Shown here one piece after another: positions 1 to 6,835 of a DNA stretch of 9,501 nucleotides (within the stretch, counting starts at the first letter, position 1; the number at the start of each line of letters is the position of its first letter). The notes under the pieces were generated by a model. That model was given only the letters and a program-made list of their open reading frames with translations. It searched no databases and was not told the origin of the DNA. Origin of the DNA: XYA12-FULL-58-9 sp001798605 (lineage in GTDB: Bacteria; Myxococcota; XYA12-FULL-58-9). The position numbers were made by a program, and so were the translations under genes. The stretch covers positions 1-9,501 of the forward strand of contig DAINMX010000252.1 in assembly GCA_036736205.1 (NCBI GenBank), read 5' to 3'.

Positions 1-310
1 ATTGGCGAGAAACCAATGGACCATCTGACCCAGTCGGCCACTAAGGGAAATGCGAATGCGATTGATACGACGATTTGTGTCCAGCATTGACGGCCTCCAA
101 TATGACCTTAACAGCTGGCCACATTTGTGGCCAATAAATGCGGCCGAAAATTAGGAGATCGTTGGAATTACTTGAAAAAAACATGGTGGACCCCTCACTG
201 ATGTATTGCACTCACACTGATGTAATGCCGAGGTTACCATCGAGTGTTCCAACAGCGCCGGAAACGATACAGCAACGCTGACCATTGATGCCATTACGCC
301 GGTAGCGCCC
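1..310. other. Gene-poor left flank, probably worn mobile-element or intergenic DNA
   Basis: I recognise no intact gene here. Frame +1 is open from the window edge to a TGA at 88-90, which could be the last 29 codons of a gene lying mostly outside the window, but the peptide (ending TTICVQH) matches nothing I know. The stretch also holds an 18-bp palindrome (116-133) and a 14-bp near-perfect direct repeat, CACTGATGTATTGC at 196-209 and CACTGATGTAATGC at 215-228 (13 of 14 identical, 19-bp period). Base composition is less GC-rich than the cas genes. Confidence 0.4.
116..133. repeat. Perfect palindrome, 8-bp arms with 2-bp centre
   Basis: TGGCCACA, then TT, then TGTGGCCA: a perfect inverted repeat. 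Palindromes of this TGGCCAC/GTGGCCA type occur near the non-coding ends of some insertion sequences; I recall them from IS21-like contexts but cannot confirm that here. It could equally be an operator. No transposase gene is visible in the window. Confidence 0.45.
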
Positions 311-673
311 GTGCTATCGAGCTTCGTGACATCGCCGCGGGTTACTACCTCACCTTCATTGGTAACAACCTTAGCCGAACTAGGCTTCACGATTCGCACC
401 ACAGACGCCGCAAGTGGACTGGTAAATACCGAATGGCGAGAGTACGAAATCCCGTATGGGAAAGATCAAATGATTGTCCGAGACAGGGTGCAGGCAACGG
501 CCTCGGCCAAGGGGGCATTGGTACAATACACGGCTGAATGTCGCACGATTGCTCAGGCGAGTTTCACCCCATGCAGAGATTTGAACAAACAAACACTCCT
601 TCGTGATGCCTTAACGGCAGAGTATCGAAAGATTCACAAGACAGTCAGTGACAGTGGCGGCCCCAACACCTGA
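311..673 (+). CDS. Hypothetical protein, probably 5'-truncated
   Basis: A 120-codon open frame from a GTG at 311 to a TGA at 671-673. The same frame is open back to 221 (a TGA lies at 218-220) without an ATG, GTG or TTG before 311. The unstarted part reads like the end of an Ig-like surface domain (IECSNSAGNDTATLTIDAIT), so the GTG would start in the middle of a domain. From about residue 22 the text changes character: LGFTIRTTDAASGLVNTEWREY resembles small periplasmic or lipoprotein domains, but no lipobox or signal peptide is present at this start. There is no clear ribosome-binding site before 311. It may be a decayed or chimeric remnant rather than an expressed gene. I assign no function. 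Confidence 0.35.
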   Translation: MLSSFVTSPRVTTSPSLVTTLAELGFTIRTTDAASGLVNTEWREYEIPYGKDQMIVRDRVQATASAKGALVQYTAECRTIAQASFTPCRDLNKQTLLRDALTAEYRKIHKTVSDSGGPNT

Positions 674-947
674 CGCGAAATATGCCCTGATTGGGTTTGT
701 CGAACCGCATCCCTACTCCCCGAACTCGATAGTGCGAGAAGCATGAGACGCTGCAGGCGTAGCTCGTTCTTGTGCGCAAATCACGGACACCTAATTCGTG
801 ACACCTATTTCGTTGTTTACCGCTTCGGTGAGGAGTACCTTCGGCCCCGAGCGCAACGCTCAATTGAAGGGGGCAAAATCTGAATCAGGTACGATTGTGT
901 CTTGTGTGTGCAATTGCGGTGGTCTGTGGAGCGTACGAAGGGGGACG
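674..947. other. Gene-free stretch upstream of the cas operon
   Basis: I see no convincing gene on either strand. The stretch contains a 14-bp tandem repeat at 786-813. The cas operon promoter is expected between about 814 and 947, but I could not find a -35/-10 pair good enough to name. A frame open from 798 to 1001 lacks a ribosome-binding site at its first GTG, and only its last 17-18 codons have plausible initiation signals. Confidence 0.45.
786..813. repeat. 14-bp tandem direct repeat
   Basis: Two adjacent units, GACACCTAATTCGT (786-799) and GACACCTATTTCGT (800-813), identical at 13 of 14 positions. Head-to-tail units of this kind occur at transposon ends and at regulator-binding sites. 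No transposase adjoins it here, so its role is open. Confidence 0.55.
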
Positions 948-1001
948 ATGATGCATGACAAAACCAACAACATTGACGGCCTGCAGATGAACATGGATTA
1001 A
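948..1001 (+). CDS. Possible 17-codon leader peptide ahead of cas3
   Basis: A short ORF beginning ATGATG at 948/951 and ending at TAA 999-1001; the peptide is MMHDKTNNIDGLQMNMD. A purine-rich GAAGGGGG motif (937-944) lies 3 nt before the first ATG and 6 nt before the second, better initiation signals than cas3 itself has. Its stop lies 6 nt before the first possible cas3 start (GTG 1008) and 15 nt before the preferred one (ATG 1017), so it could feed ribosomes into cas3 by translational coupling. It could also be the chance remnant of a lost gene; part of it (CATTGACGGCCT) recurs at 85-96. Confidence 0.25.
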   Translation: MMHDKTNNIDGLQMNMD

Positions 1002-1016
1002 TCGTCAGTGGGTGGG

Positions 1017-3209
1017 ATGGAATTTTACGCGCACAGTCAGCCGCAGGTGGATGAATGCCGGTGGCATCGTCTCACCGATCACCTCAAGAGCGTCGCAGAG
1101 CTAGCGGCGGGTTTTGCGTCGGTATTTGATGGGGGGGCCGCAGCACGGCTCGCTGGGCAGTGGCACGATCTCGGGAAGTACTCGGGTGACTTCCAGCGCA
1201 TGATCCGCGAAGCGAATGGATTGTCCGCCCACATCGAAGGCGAGGGGAACGAACGGGACCACACCACTGCAGGGGCACAACACGCGATCGACACGCTGGG
1301 GCCTCACGCAATCCCGGTCATGCTCGCCATCGCGTGCCACCACACCGGCCTCAAAGACTTCCCTGACGTTCGGCGACGGCTGAAGGAACGAGGTTCACGC
1401 TTGCTCGAAGCAGTTCGCAACCAGCGCCCACCGCAAGAAGTCCAAAACGCAAACGGTTTCGAACTCCCGACTGGCCTCGATCCAGAGGATCGCCTCGCCT
1501 TCGAGTTCTTCGTGCGCATGTTGTTTAGCGCGCTGGTTGATGCAGACTTTCTCGACACCGAAGCGTTTTACGATCCCGGCAGGACCGATTCCCGCGGCAA
1601 ACGCCCGTCGATCCCAGAATTAGCAACGAAGCTGCGAGTTCATCTCGAACAGCTCGAGGCGAACGCGCCACATTCTGAAGTGAATCTCGTGCGTCGCGAC
1701 GTTCGCCTGACTTGTGAGAAACGCGCACCCGAGCCGCCGGGCCTGTTCACGCTTACCGTACCCACGGGAGGTGGCAAGACCCTGGCCGCAATGGCGTTCG
1801 GTCTTTCTCACGCCCGGACGCACGGGCTCGATCGGGTTATCGTTGCCATCCCGTACACCTCGATCATCGAGCAGAACGCGAGCGTTTACCGGGAAGTGTT
1901 CGGAGAGGACGCCATCATCGAGCACCACTCGTCCCTCGATCCCGAAAAGGAGACCTTTAGAAACCGCATCGCCAGCGAGAACTGGGACGCTCCCATCGTT
2001 GTCACCACCACAGTGCAACTGTTTGAAAGCTTGTTCGCGGTGCGCACCTCCCGTTGTCGCAAGCTGCACAACCTCGCCAATGCGGTAATCATCCTAGACG
2101 AGGCGCAATCGCTGCCCGGCAAGCTTCTGCCTCCCATCCTGAGCGCGCTCGCAGAGTTGAGCCGAAATTACCACACATCAACGGTCGTTTGCACCGCGAC
2201 GCAGCCGGCTTTCGGCCGGTCATCCACGCTGCCGGATGGACTCGAAGGGCAGCGAGAGATTTGCCCGCCCGAGCTCAACCTCTTCGGCCGTCTCAATCGC
2301 GTCCACCTACATTGGCCCAGCGGTAAGGAGCCTACGCCATACGATAATCTGGCAAAGCGGATCGCGAGCCACGAGAGTTGTTTGGCAATTGTGCACCTAC
2401 GAAAAGACGCACGCGAGCTTTGTAATCTCGTGGATGCTGAACTCGACGACGAGAGTTGCATCCATCTCAGCGCCCTGATGACCCCCGTGCACCGCAACCG
2501 CACCCTCACAGAGGTGCGACGACGCCAGAAGGCTCATGAGCAAGTGCGGGTCGTGAGCACCCAGCTCGTCGAAGCAGGAGTAGATCTCGACTTCCCTGTT
2601 GTCCTACGCGCCCTCGGCGGGTTGGACTCGTTGGCTCAGGCGGCGGGTCGCTGCAACCGGGAGGGCCGACTCGACCGTGGCGTCCTTGAGGTCTTCGTGC
2701 CTCCGACCAAGCCGCCAAGGGGGGTACCGGAAACGGCACTGGGCGTGGCAACGAGCATGCTGCGGGCCAACCCAGGGCTCGATCCCTTCGCTCCCGCAAC
2801 TCAGCTTGAGTATTTCCGACGCCTGTACGAGGCCAGCCACCTCGACAAGGGTCATGAATTGCAAGCTGCTCGACGCAAGCTGCAATTTCGCACTGTGGCA
2901 GATGACTTCGCTCTCATCGACGACGCGTGGTCGGCCCCGTTAGTGGTTGCTCACGAGGCGGAGGCGGATCGTCGTTTGGCTGCCCTGAGGAACGAGGGAC
3001 CCAGCCGCCGCACACTGCGCGCCTTGCAACCGTATACGGTCAACGTTTCGCGCCGGGCGCTAACGGCTTGGGTGGCTCAGGGAGTGGTGTTGGTCATCCA
3101 CGACATCGTCCAGGCGCTCGAGGGGCCACTAGCTGCCTCGTATCACCCGCGCTTTGGGCTCATTGCTGAAAAAGTTGGGGAGGTAGATGCAAGTAGCCTC
3201 GTGTTGTGA
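1017..3209 (+). CDS. cas3: Cas3, type I CRISPR HD nuclease-helicase
   Basis: Cas3 is recruited by the target-bound surveillance complex, nicks the displaced strand, then unwinds and degrades the target. The 730-residue protein shows both expected halves. An N-terminal HD nuclease has H22, the H50-D51 pair in QWHDLGKYSGDF, H82, H108-H109 and VDADFLDTE near 174-182. An SF2 helicase follows, with Walker A VPTGGGKT (about 248-255), IPYTSIIEQN, DEAQ (361-364), CTATQPA (about 392-398), STQLVEAGVDLDFP and motif VI QAAGRCNREG (about 541-550). The length suits I-C Cas3 and no key motif is missing. I prefer ATG 1017 because family members begin close to this FYAHS motif; an in-frame GTG at 1008 is the alternative, and neither has a well-spaced Shine-Dalgarno sequence. 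The gene heads the operon, 30 nt before cas5c. Confidence 0.96.
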   Translation: MEFYAHSQPQVDECRWHRLTDHLKSVAELAAGFASVFDGGAAARLAGQWHDLGKYSGDFQRMIREANGLSAHIEGEGNERDHTTAGAQHAIDTLGPHAIPVMLAIACHHTGLKDFPDVRRRLKERGSRLLEAVRNQRPPQEVQNANGFELPTGLDPEDRLAFEFFVRMLFSALVDADFLDTEAFYDPGRTDSRGKRPSIPELATKLRVHLEQLEANAPHSEVNLVRRDVRLTCEKRAPEPPGLFTLTVPTGGGKTLAAMAFGLSHARTHGLDRVIVAIPYTSIIEQNASVYREVFGEDAIIEHHSSLDPEKETFRNRIASENWDAPIVVTTTVQLFESLFAVRTSRCRKLHNLANAVIILDEAQSLPGKLLPPILSALAELSRNYHTSTVVCTATQPAFGRSSTLPDGLEGQREICPPELNLFGRLNRVHLHWPSGKEPTPYDNLAKRIASHESCLAIVHLRKDARELCNLVDAELDDESCIHLSALMTPVHRNRTLTEVRRRQKAHEQVRVVSTQLVEAGVDLDFPVVLRALGGLDSLAQAAGRCNREGRLDRGVLEVFVPPTKPPRGVPETALGVATSMLRANPGLDPFAPATQLEYFRRLYEASHLDKGHELQAARRKLQFRTVADDFALIDDAWSAPLVVAHEAEADRRLAALRNEGPSRRTLRALQPYTVNVSRRALTAWVAQGVVLVIHDIVQALEGPLAASYHPRFGLIAEKVGEVDASSLVL

Positions 3210-3239
3210 GCTGCAATCGCAGCAAGAACGGAGAACGAA

Positions 3240-3878
3240 ATGAAGAGTCGGACATTTCGGGTGCGAGCATTGGGAAGCCTGGCGTGCTTCACGCGGCCGG
3301 AGATGAAGGCGGAGCGAGTATCCTACGAGGTGATGACCCCATCCGCGGCGCGTGGGGTGCTCGAGGCCATCCTGTGGAAGCCGGCCATCCGCTGGTGCAT
3401 CGAGGAGATCGCCGTCGAGCGACCTATCCAGTGGACGTCGTTTCGACGCAACGAGGTAAACAGCAAGGCATCGCTTCGTATGGGACCGTATTTCGCCGAC
3501 GAGGACCGCGCGCAGCGCAACACTGTTGCCCTCAAAGACGTCTCCTACGTCATCGCCGCGCATTTCGTGATGACCGACCGGACCGATACCGGCGACACCG
3601 TGACCAAATTCGAAGAGATGCTCATGCGTCGGTTACACAAGGGGCAGTGCTTCCAACAGCCCTTCCTCGGATGCCGGGAGATGGCCGCCAATGTCGAGGC
3701 GTGCGGCGACGGAACACGGCAGATCGGGCTGACCAAGCCTCTGGGCCTCGTTTTTTATGACTATGACTACGACCACGAGCCACCGCGTCCGTTGTTCTTC
3801 GACGCGCGACTCGACGGTGGCGTGGTGCGCGTTCCTTCGTGGGACGAGGTGCTCGTCGAGAACGGAGGTGCGACGTGA
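3240..3878 (+). CDS. cas5c: Cas5c (Cas5d), crRNA-processing endoribonuclease and handle-binding subunit
   Basis: Type I-C lacks Cas6, and Cas5c cuts the repeat hairpin of pre-crRNA and stays on the 5' handle of the crRNA within the complex. The 212-residue protein shows family blocks: MTPSAARGVLEAILWKPAIRW (residues 32-52), a central LKDVSYVIAAHF block (98-109), and RRLHKGQCFQQPFLGCRE (130-147). In this last block the adjacent H133-K134 may correspond to the catalytic Lys/His region described for the Bacillus halodurans protein; that mapping is my inference. Start ATG 3240 has GGAGA at 3230-3234, 5 nt upstream. The stop codon overlaps the GTG start of cas8c (GTGA at 3875-3878), indicating translational coupling. 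No damage is seen. Confidence 0.95.
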   Translation: MKSRTFRVRALGSLACFTRPEMKAERVSYEVMTPSAARGVLEAILWKPAIRWCIEEIAVERPIQWTSFRRNEVNSKASLRMGPYFADEDRAQRNTVALKDVSYVIAAHFVMTDRTDTGDTVTKFEEMLMRRLHKGQCFQQPFLGCREMAANVEACGDGTRQIGLTKPLGLVFYDYDYDHEPPRPLFFDARLDGGVVRVPSWDEVLVENGGAT

Positions 3879-4600
3879 TCCTTCGAGAGTTGGTGCGCCT
3901 CGCGGAGCAACGCAAGTTGGTAGAGGACCCAGACTACGAGGGGAAACGTGTCGATTTTGTCCTCCGCATTCGACCCGACGGCAGCTATTTGAATCTTGAG
4001 CCGCGTCGAGACGATGACGGCAAGGGGCAGATACGGTTCGTACCGCGGATGCCCAAGAGGGCGTCGGGCATCAATGCCTCATTCGCGTTCGACAATGCGA
4101 AGTACGTTCTTGGCATCGGGGATCCAAAGAAGGACAAATCGGATCGCCTTGGGAAATGCACGGGCGCATTTTACGCACGCCTGTCAGACGCAGCCGATGC
4201 GACCGGTGACACAGCGCTCATCGCAGCGGTCGCATTCTTCGCGAAGCTGGAGAAGAACCGGGTGGCAGTGCTTGCGGATCGGCCGGCTGATGAGTGGAGC
4301 GGCTCGGAAAACATAGCCCTCGCGCTCGAAGGGGACGACCGGTTGCTGCACGAGCGAGAGGCGGTGCGTGCGCACTGGGCGAGCCTGAGGCGGCAGAGCG
4401 TAGTTTCAACCGCCAAGAAAGGAAATGCGGCACTTTCCCGGTGTCTGGTTACCGGGCAGCCGAGCGCGCCGACTCGCCTACACGGGGCGATCAAGGGCCT
4501 GACGCCTTACGGCGGCCAGTCGAGCGGTGCGTCTCTGGTTAGCTTCAATGCGCCAGCGTTCGAAAGTCACGGAAATGCGCAGGGAGACAACGCTCCCGTG

Positions 4601-4607
4601 AGCCGTG
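4601..4607 (+). other. Frameshift point within cas8c
   Basis: The 5' frame is needed through NAPVS, whose Ser codon is AGC 4601-4603. The 3' frame is needed from GTG 4605 onward (VAAEAY). The 3' frame has a TGA at 4599-4601, so the switch must occur after it. This confines the shift to a few bases, formally one extra base or two missing. Related Cas8c proteins, as I recall them, have two residues between the Ser and the Ala-Ala, which favours loss of two bases. No homopolymer or classic slippery heptamer lies here. Confidence 0.8.
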
Positions 4608-5245
4608 GCGGCAGAGGCGTATGTCACCGCTCTCAACTGGCTTCTGGAACGTCCAGCAGGGAGCAAACGTTTCCATCGCTACGGCGTGCGAGTCGGTGAG
4701 ACCGCGGTGACGGTCTACTGGGCGGGTGAAGACACCGAAGCAGTGGACGCCTTCGCCGCCCTGTGGACGTCACCTGACGAAAAGGACGTCGAGGCATTTT
4801 ATCAGGCACCCTTCCAAGGCCTGGAGCCGGCCGAACTGGATGACACCGCCTTCTTCGCCCTCAGTCTCGGCGGCAACGCCGCGCGGTTGGTCGTGCGTGA
4901 CTGGATCGAGAGCACCATAGGCAAGGTCAAAGTCAGCATGCGGCAGTACTTTGCTGACCTCGCCCTCGGCACCGGTGAGTGCCGCCCACTGGCCATCTGG
5001 CAACTCCTCAAGGCTGTGGATTTACCTGGTGCGGCCTCGCTGCCCCCCGATCTAGGCACTCGCATCTACCACAGCAGCGTCACCGGTAGCGGCTTGCCTC
5101 GCGAGCTGCTCCGGCATGCCTTGAGCCGTCTCCGCGTGCCCTCCGACAACGAGATGAATGCCCCCGCTCTTTTTCACCAACGCGTGGCGCTGATCAAAGC
5201 CGTGCTCTGCGGCCTTGCCCGGCACCACCCCTACCTGTCCAATCT

Positions 5246-5251
5246 GGAGGT
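5246..5251 (+). promoter_or_regulatory. Internal Shine-Dalgarno sequence for cas11c
   Basis: GGAGGT lies inside the cas8c coding sequence, 4 nt before an in-frame GTG at 5256. Its match to the anti-Shine-Dalgarno sequence is strong, and it sits where internal initiation of the I-C small subunit is expected. Confidence 0.6.
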
Positions 5252-5255
5252 CCAA

Positions 5256-5669
5256 GTGGCTCTCGACGAAAACAAGACTGATACCGCCTACGTGCTCGGC
5301 CGCCTCTTTGCAGTGATCGAATGGATTCAAGCCGCCGCGCAAGGCGACCTCAACAAGACCATCCGTGACCGCTTCTTCGGCGCAGCATCAACGACGCCAG
5401 CTGCTATCTTTGGCCAGCTGTTCAAGCTCTCCACCCACCATGAAGCGAAGGTGGGCGGCGGTCTGCGTCATCTCTTCGACGAGCGCAAGCGCCACATCAT
5501 GCGCGCGCTCGAAGCCGCCCCGCTGCCGCGGCACCTCTCTTTGGAGCATCAGGGTCTCTTCGCGATCGGTTACTACCACGAACGTGACTGGCTCATCGAG
5601 GAAGCCAAGCGCAGAAAGTTGGAGAAGGAACTGGCTGCCGCTGCTGAAGCCTCTACAGATGCCGCGTGA
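5256..5669 (+). CDS. cas11c: Cas11c small subunit translated from inside cas8c
   Basis: In type I-C the small subunit Cas11c is known to be made from an internal start in the 3' part of cas8c, and several copies line the belly of the complex. Here an in-frame GTG at 5256 behind GGAGGT opens 137 codons of the Cas8c C-terminal domain, close to the size reported for Cas11c. It begins V(M)ALDENKTDTAYVLGRLFA, which matches the conserved start of this segment as I recall it. It is rich in predicted helix and ends in a charged helix (EEAKRRKLEKELAAAAEAS). Because it lies downstream of the cas8c frameshift, it should be producible even if full Cas8c is not. An alternative internal start is ATG 5154 in the same frame, about 34 codons upstream, without a comparably good ribosome-binding site. 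Confidence 0.62.
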   Translation: MALDENKTDTAYVLGRLFAVIEWIQAAAQGDLNKTIRDRFFGAASTTPAAIFGQLFKLSTHHEAKVGGGLRHLFDERKRHIMRALEAAPLPRHLSLEHQGLFAIGYYHERDWLIEEAKRRKLEKELAAAAEASTDAA

Positions 5670-5671
5670 TC

Positions 5672-5776
5672 TCGCCGACGGCAACCCCAACAACGAAAAG
5701 GAACCAGATGATGACCGAAATCAACAACCGCTACGATTTTCTCTTTATCTTCGACGTCGCCGACGGCAACCCCAAC
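5672..5776 (+). repeat. Duplicated 20-bp segment at the cas8c/cas7c junction
   Basis: TCGCCGACGGCAACCCCAAC occurs exactly at 5672-5691, between cas8c and cas7c, and at 5757-5776, inside cas7c where it encodes VADGNPN. Allowing mismatches, the similarity extends to 25 of 29 bases (5668-5696 against 5753-5781), starting at the cas8c stop codon. The offset is 85 bp. The two copies are in different frames relative to cas7c, so the upstream copy adds nothing to the Cas7 protein. Confidence 0.8.
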
Positions 5777-6622
5777 GGCGATCCCGACGCGGGCAACCTT
5801 CCGCGCATCGACCCCGAGACGGGGCACGGCCTCGTGTCTGACGTCTGCATCAAACGGAAGCTGCGCAACTTTGTCTTGCTGAGCGAAGAATGCCGGGAGG
5901 GCTACGATGTCTTCGTGAAGGAGAAGTCAGTACTCAACCGTACCATGCTGGATACCTTCGAAAAGATGGGTATGAACCTCGACGAAGATCCCATCGACGC
6001 TTCGGACGGCCAAAAGCGCACAAAGAAAGGCAAGGCGCAAGGCTCCGAGATTGACAAGGGCCAAGCAGAGATGTGCAGGCGATTTTTCGATGTACGTACC
6101 TTCGGCGCAGTCATGAGCACCGGGCCGAATGCCGGACAGGTGCGGGGGCCGGTGCAGATTACGTTCTCGCGTTCTGTAGATCCGATCGTCACTCTAGAGC
6201 ACACCATCACGCGCATGGCGGTGGCCACAGAGAAGGAGGCCGAGAAGCAGGGCGGCGATAACCGCACGATGGGCCGCAAGAACACCGTGCCTTACGGCCT
6301 GTATATCGGGCGAGGCTTCATTTCGGCAGCACTCGCGAATCAGACCGGCTTTTGCGAGGAGGACCTCGCCGTGTTCTGGAAGGCGGTGAAAGAGATGTTC
6401 GAGCACGATCGAAGCGCAGCACGAGGCCTCATGTCTTTGCGCAAACTGATAGTCTTCCGGCACGCAAGCAAGCTGGGGAACGCACCGGCGCACAAGCTCT
6501 TCGAAACCGTGTCGATCGCGCGCAAGGAGGGTGTCGAGGTCCCGCGCAATTTTGTGGACTACGAGGTGAGCTTCGACAAAGGCGCGGTGCCCGCGGGCAT
6601 CGAGGTTCACGACATGGTCTGA
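5708..6622 (+). CDS. cas7c: Cas7c (Csd2), crRNA-binding backbone subunit
   Basis: Cas7c polymerises along the spacer part of the crRNA and forms the backbone of the surveillance complex. The protein has 304 residues (303 from ATG 5711). Family text is clear: FLFIFDVADGNPNGDPDAGN near the N-terminus (11-30), DVCIKRKLRNF (45-55), FFDVRTFGAVMSTG (126-139) followed by GPVQITFSRSVDPI (147-160), and MGRKNTVPYGLY (188-199). Start: tandem ATGs at 5708 and 5711 have AAGGA at 5698-5702, 5 or 8 nt upstream, so either may serve. The frame is open back to a GTG at 5666 overlapping the cas8c stop, but that start would add 14 non-conserved residues. The protein looks complete. Confidence 0.95.
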   Translation: MMTEINNRYDFLFIFDVADGNPNGDPDAGNLPRIDPETGHGLVSDVCIKRKLRNFVLLSEECREGYDVFVKEKSVLNRTMLDTFEKMGMNLDEDPIDASDGQKRTKKGKAQGSEIDKGQAEMCRRFFDVRTFGAVMSTGPNAGQVRGPVQITFSRSVDPIVTLEHTITRMAVATEKEAEKQGGDNRTMGRKNTVPYGLYIGRGFISAALANQTGFCEEDLAVFWKAVKEMFEHDRSAARGLMSLRKLIVFRHASKLGNAPAHKLFETVSIARKEGVEVPRNFVDYEVSFDKGAVPAGIEVHDMV

Positions 6623-6835
6623 TGGATTGCAGCGAACAGGGACGCCCTCGCTGTACTCCACGGTAGGTGGGGCAAATGTGCCTGCGAAATCAAGACCGGG
6701 GCGTACCAGACGCGGGATCTCGCCGGGCTCCTGGAGTTCTGTCGATGCAATAGATTGTTTCGCCAGCTGCTCTTGAGTGCGCCTGGCTGGGGCAGCACTT
6801 CTTTATGGAGACGGTGCCGGTTTGAAGGGTTGCCC
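6623..6835 (+). pseudogene. Remnant resembling the C-terminus of a DUF4143/AAA-type protein
   Basis: In type I-C loci cas7 and cas4 usually lie close together; here they are 213 nt apart. The gap has no stop in the frame of cas7 and cas4. Just after the cas7 TGA it reads a stretch including ALAVLHGRWGKCACEIKTG and then RDLAGLLEFCRCNRLFRQL. The order of blocks (short strand, E-I-K-T-G, then R-D-L-aGL-eFC-r, F-r-LLL) resembles the tail of DUF4143-containing ATPases. No start codon with a ribosome-binding site and no upstream domains are present, so it is at most a fragment. The call is from memory of the family pattern. It may instead be ordinary non-coding DNA that happens to be open. Confidence 0.38.

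Larger units (their letters stand above)
3875..5669 (+). pseudogene. cas8c: cas8c (csd1) large subunit, interrupted by one frameshift
   Basis: Cas8c is the large I-C subunit that recognises the PAM and helps open target DNA. The 5' part starts at GTG 3875, overlapping the cas5c stop, with GGAGG at 3864-3868 six nt upstream. It reads 243 codons to 4603 and includes CLVTGQPSAPTRLHGAIKGL and SSGASLVSFNAPAFES. In that frame family-like text then ends, and a TGA follows at 4697-4699. The frame one nucleotide further along takes over at GTG 4605 with AAEAYVTALNWLLERPAG and runs 354 codons to TGA 5667-5669. Together they give about 597 residues, the usual Cas8c length, so a full gene is present but broken once. 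No other stop or shift is visible, so the lesion is recent, a sequencing error, or bypassed. The 3' part holds the nested cas11c. Confidence 0.88.

Noticed and set aside
1620..2069. A 149-codon antisense frame within cas3
   Set aside because: Antisense shadow of the helicase region, with no recognisable motif or initiation signal. The same applies to the other antisense frames over cas3, cas4, cas7 and cas2.
3206..3760. A 184-codon frame overlapping cas5c
   Set aside because: It lies in another frame of a clear cas5c gene and has no family text; it is a by-product of high GC content.
4602..4607. Programmed ribosomal frameshifting in cas8c
   Set aside because: No slippery heptamer, no homopolymer and no obvious stimulatory element; shifting at the earlier CCC would run into the TGA at 4599-4601. 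A mutation or sequencing error is simpler.
4605..5669. The 3' part of cas8c as an independent gene starting at GTG 4605
   Set aside because: No ribosome-binding site at proper spacing; the AGGGAG-like stretch near 4581 is about 18 nt away. The product would start in the middle of a conserved domain.
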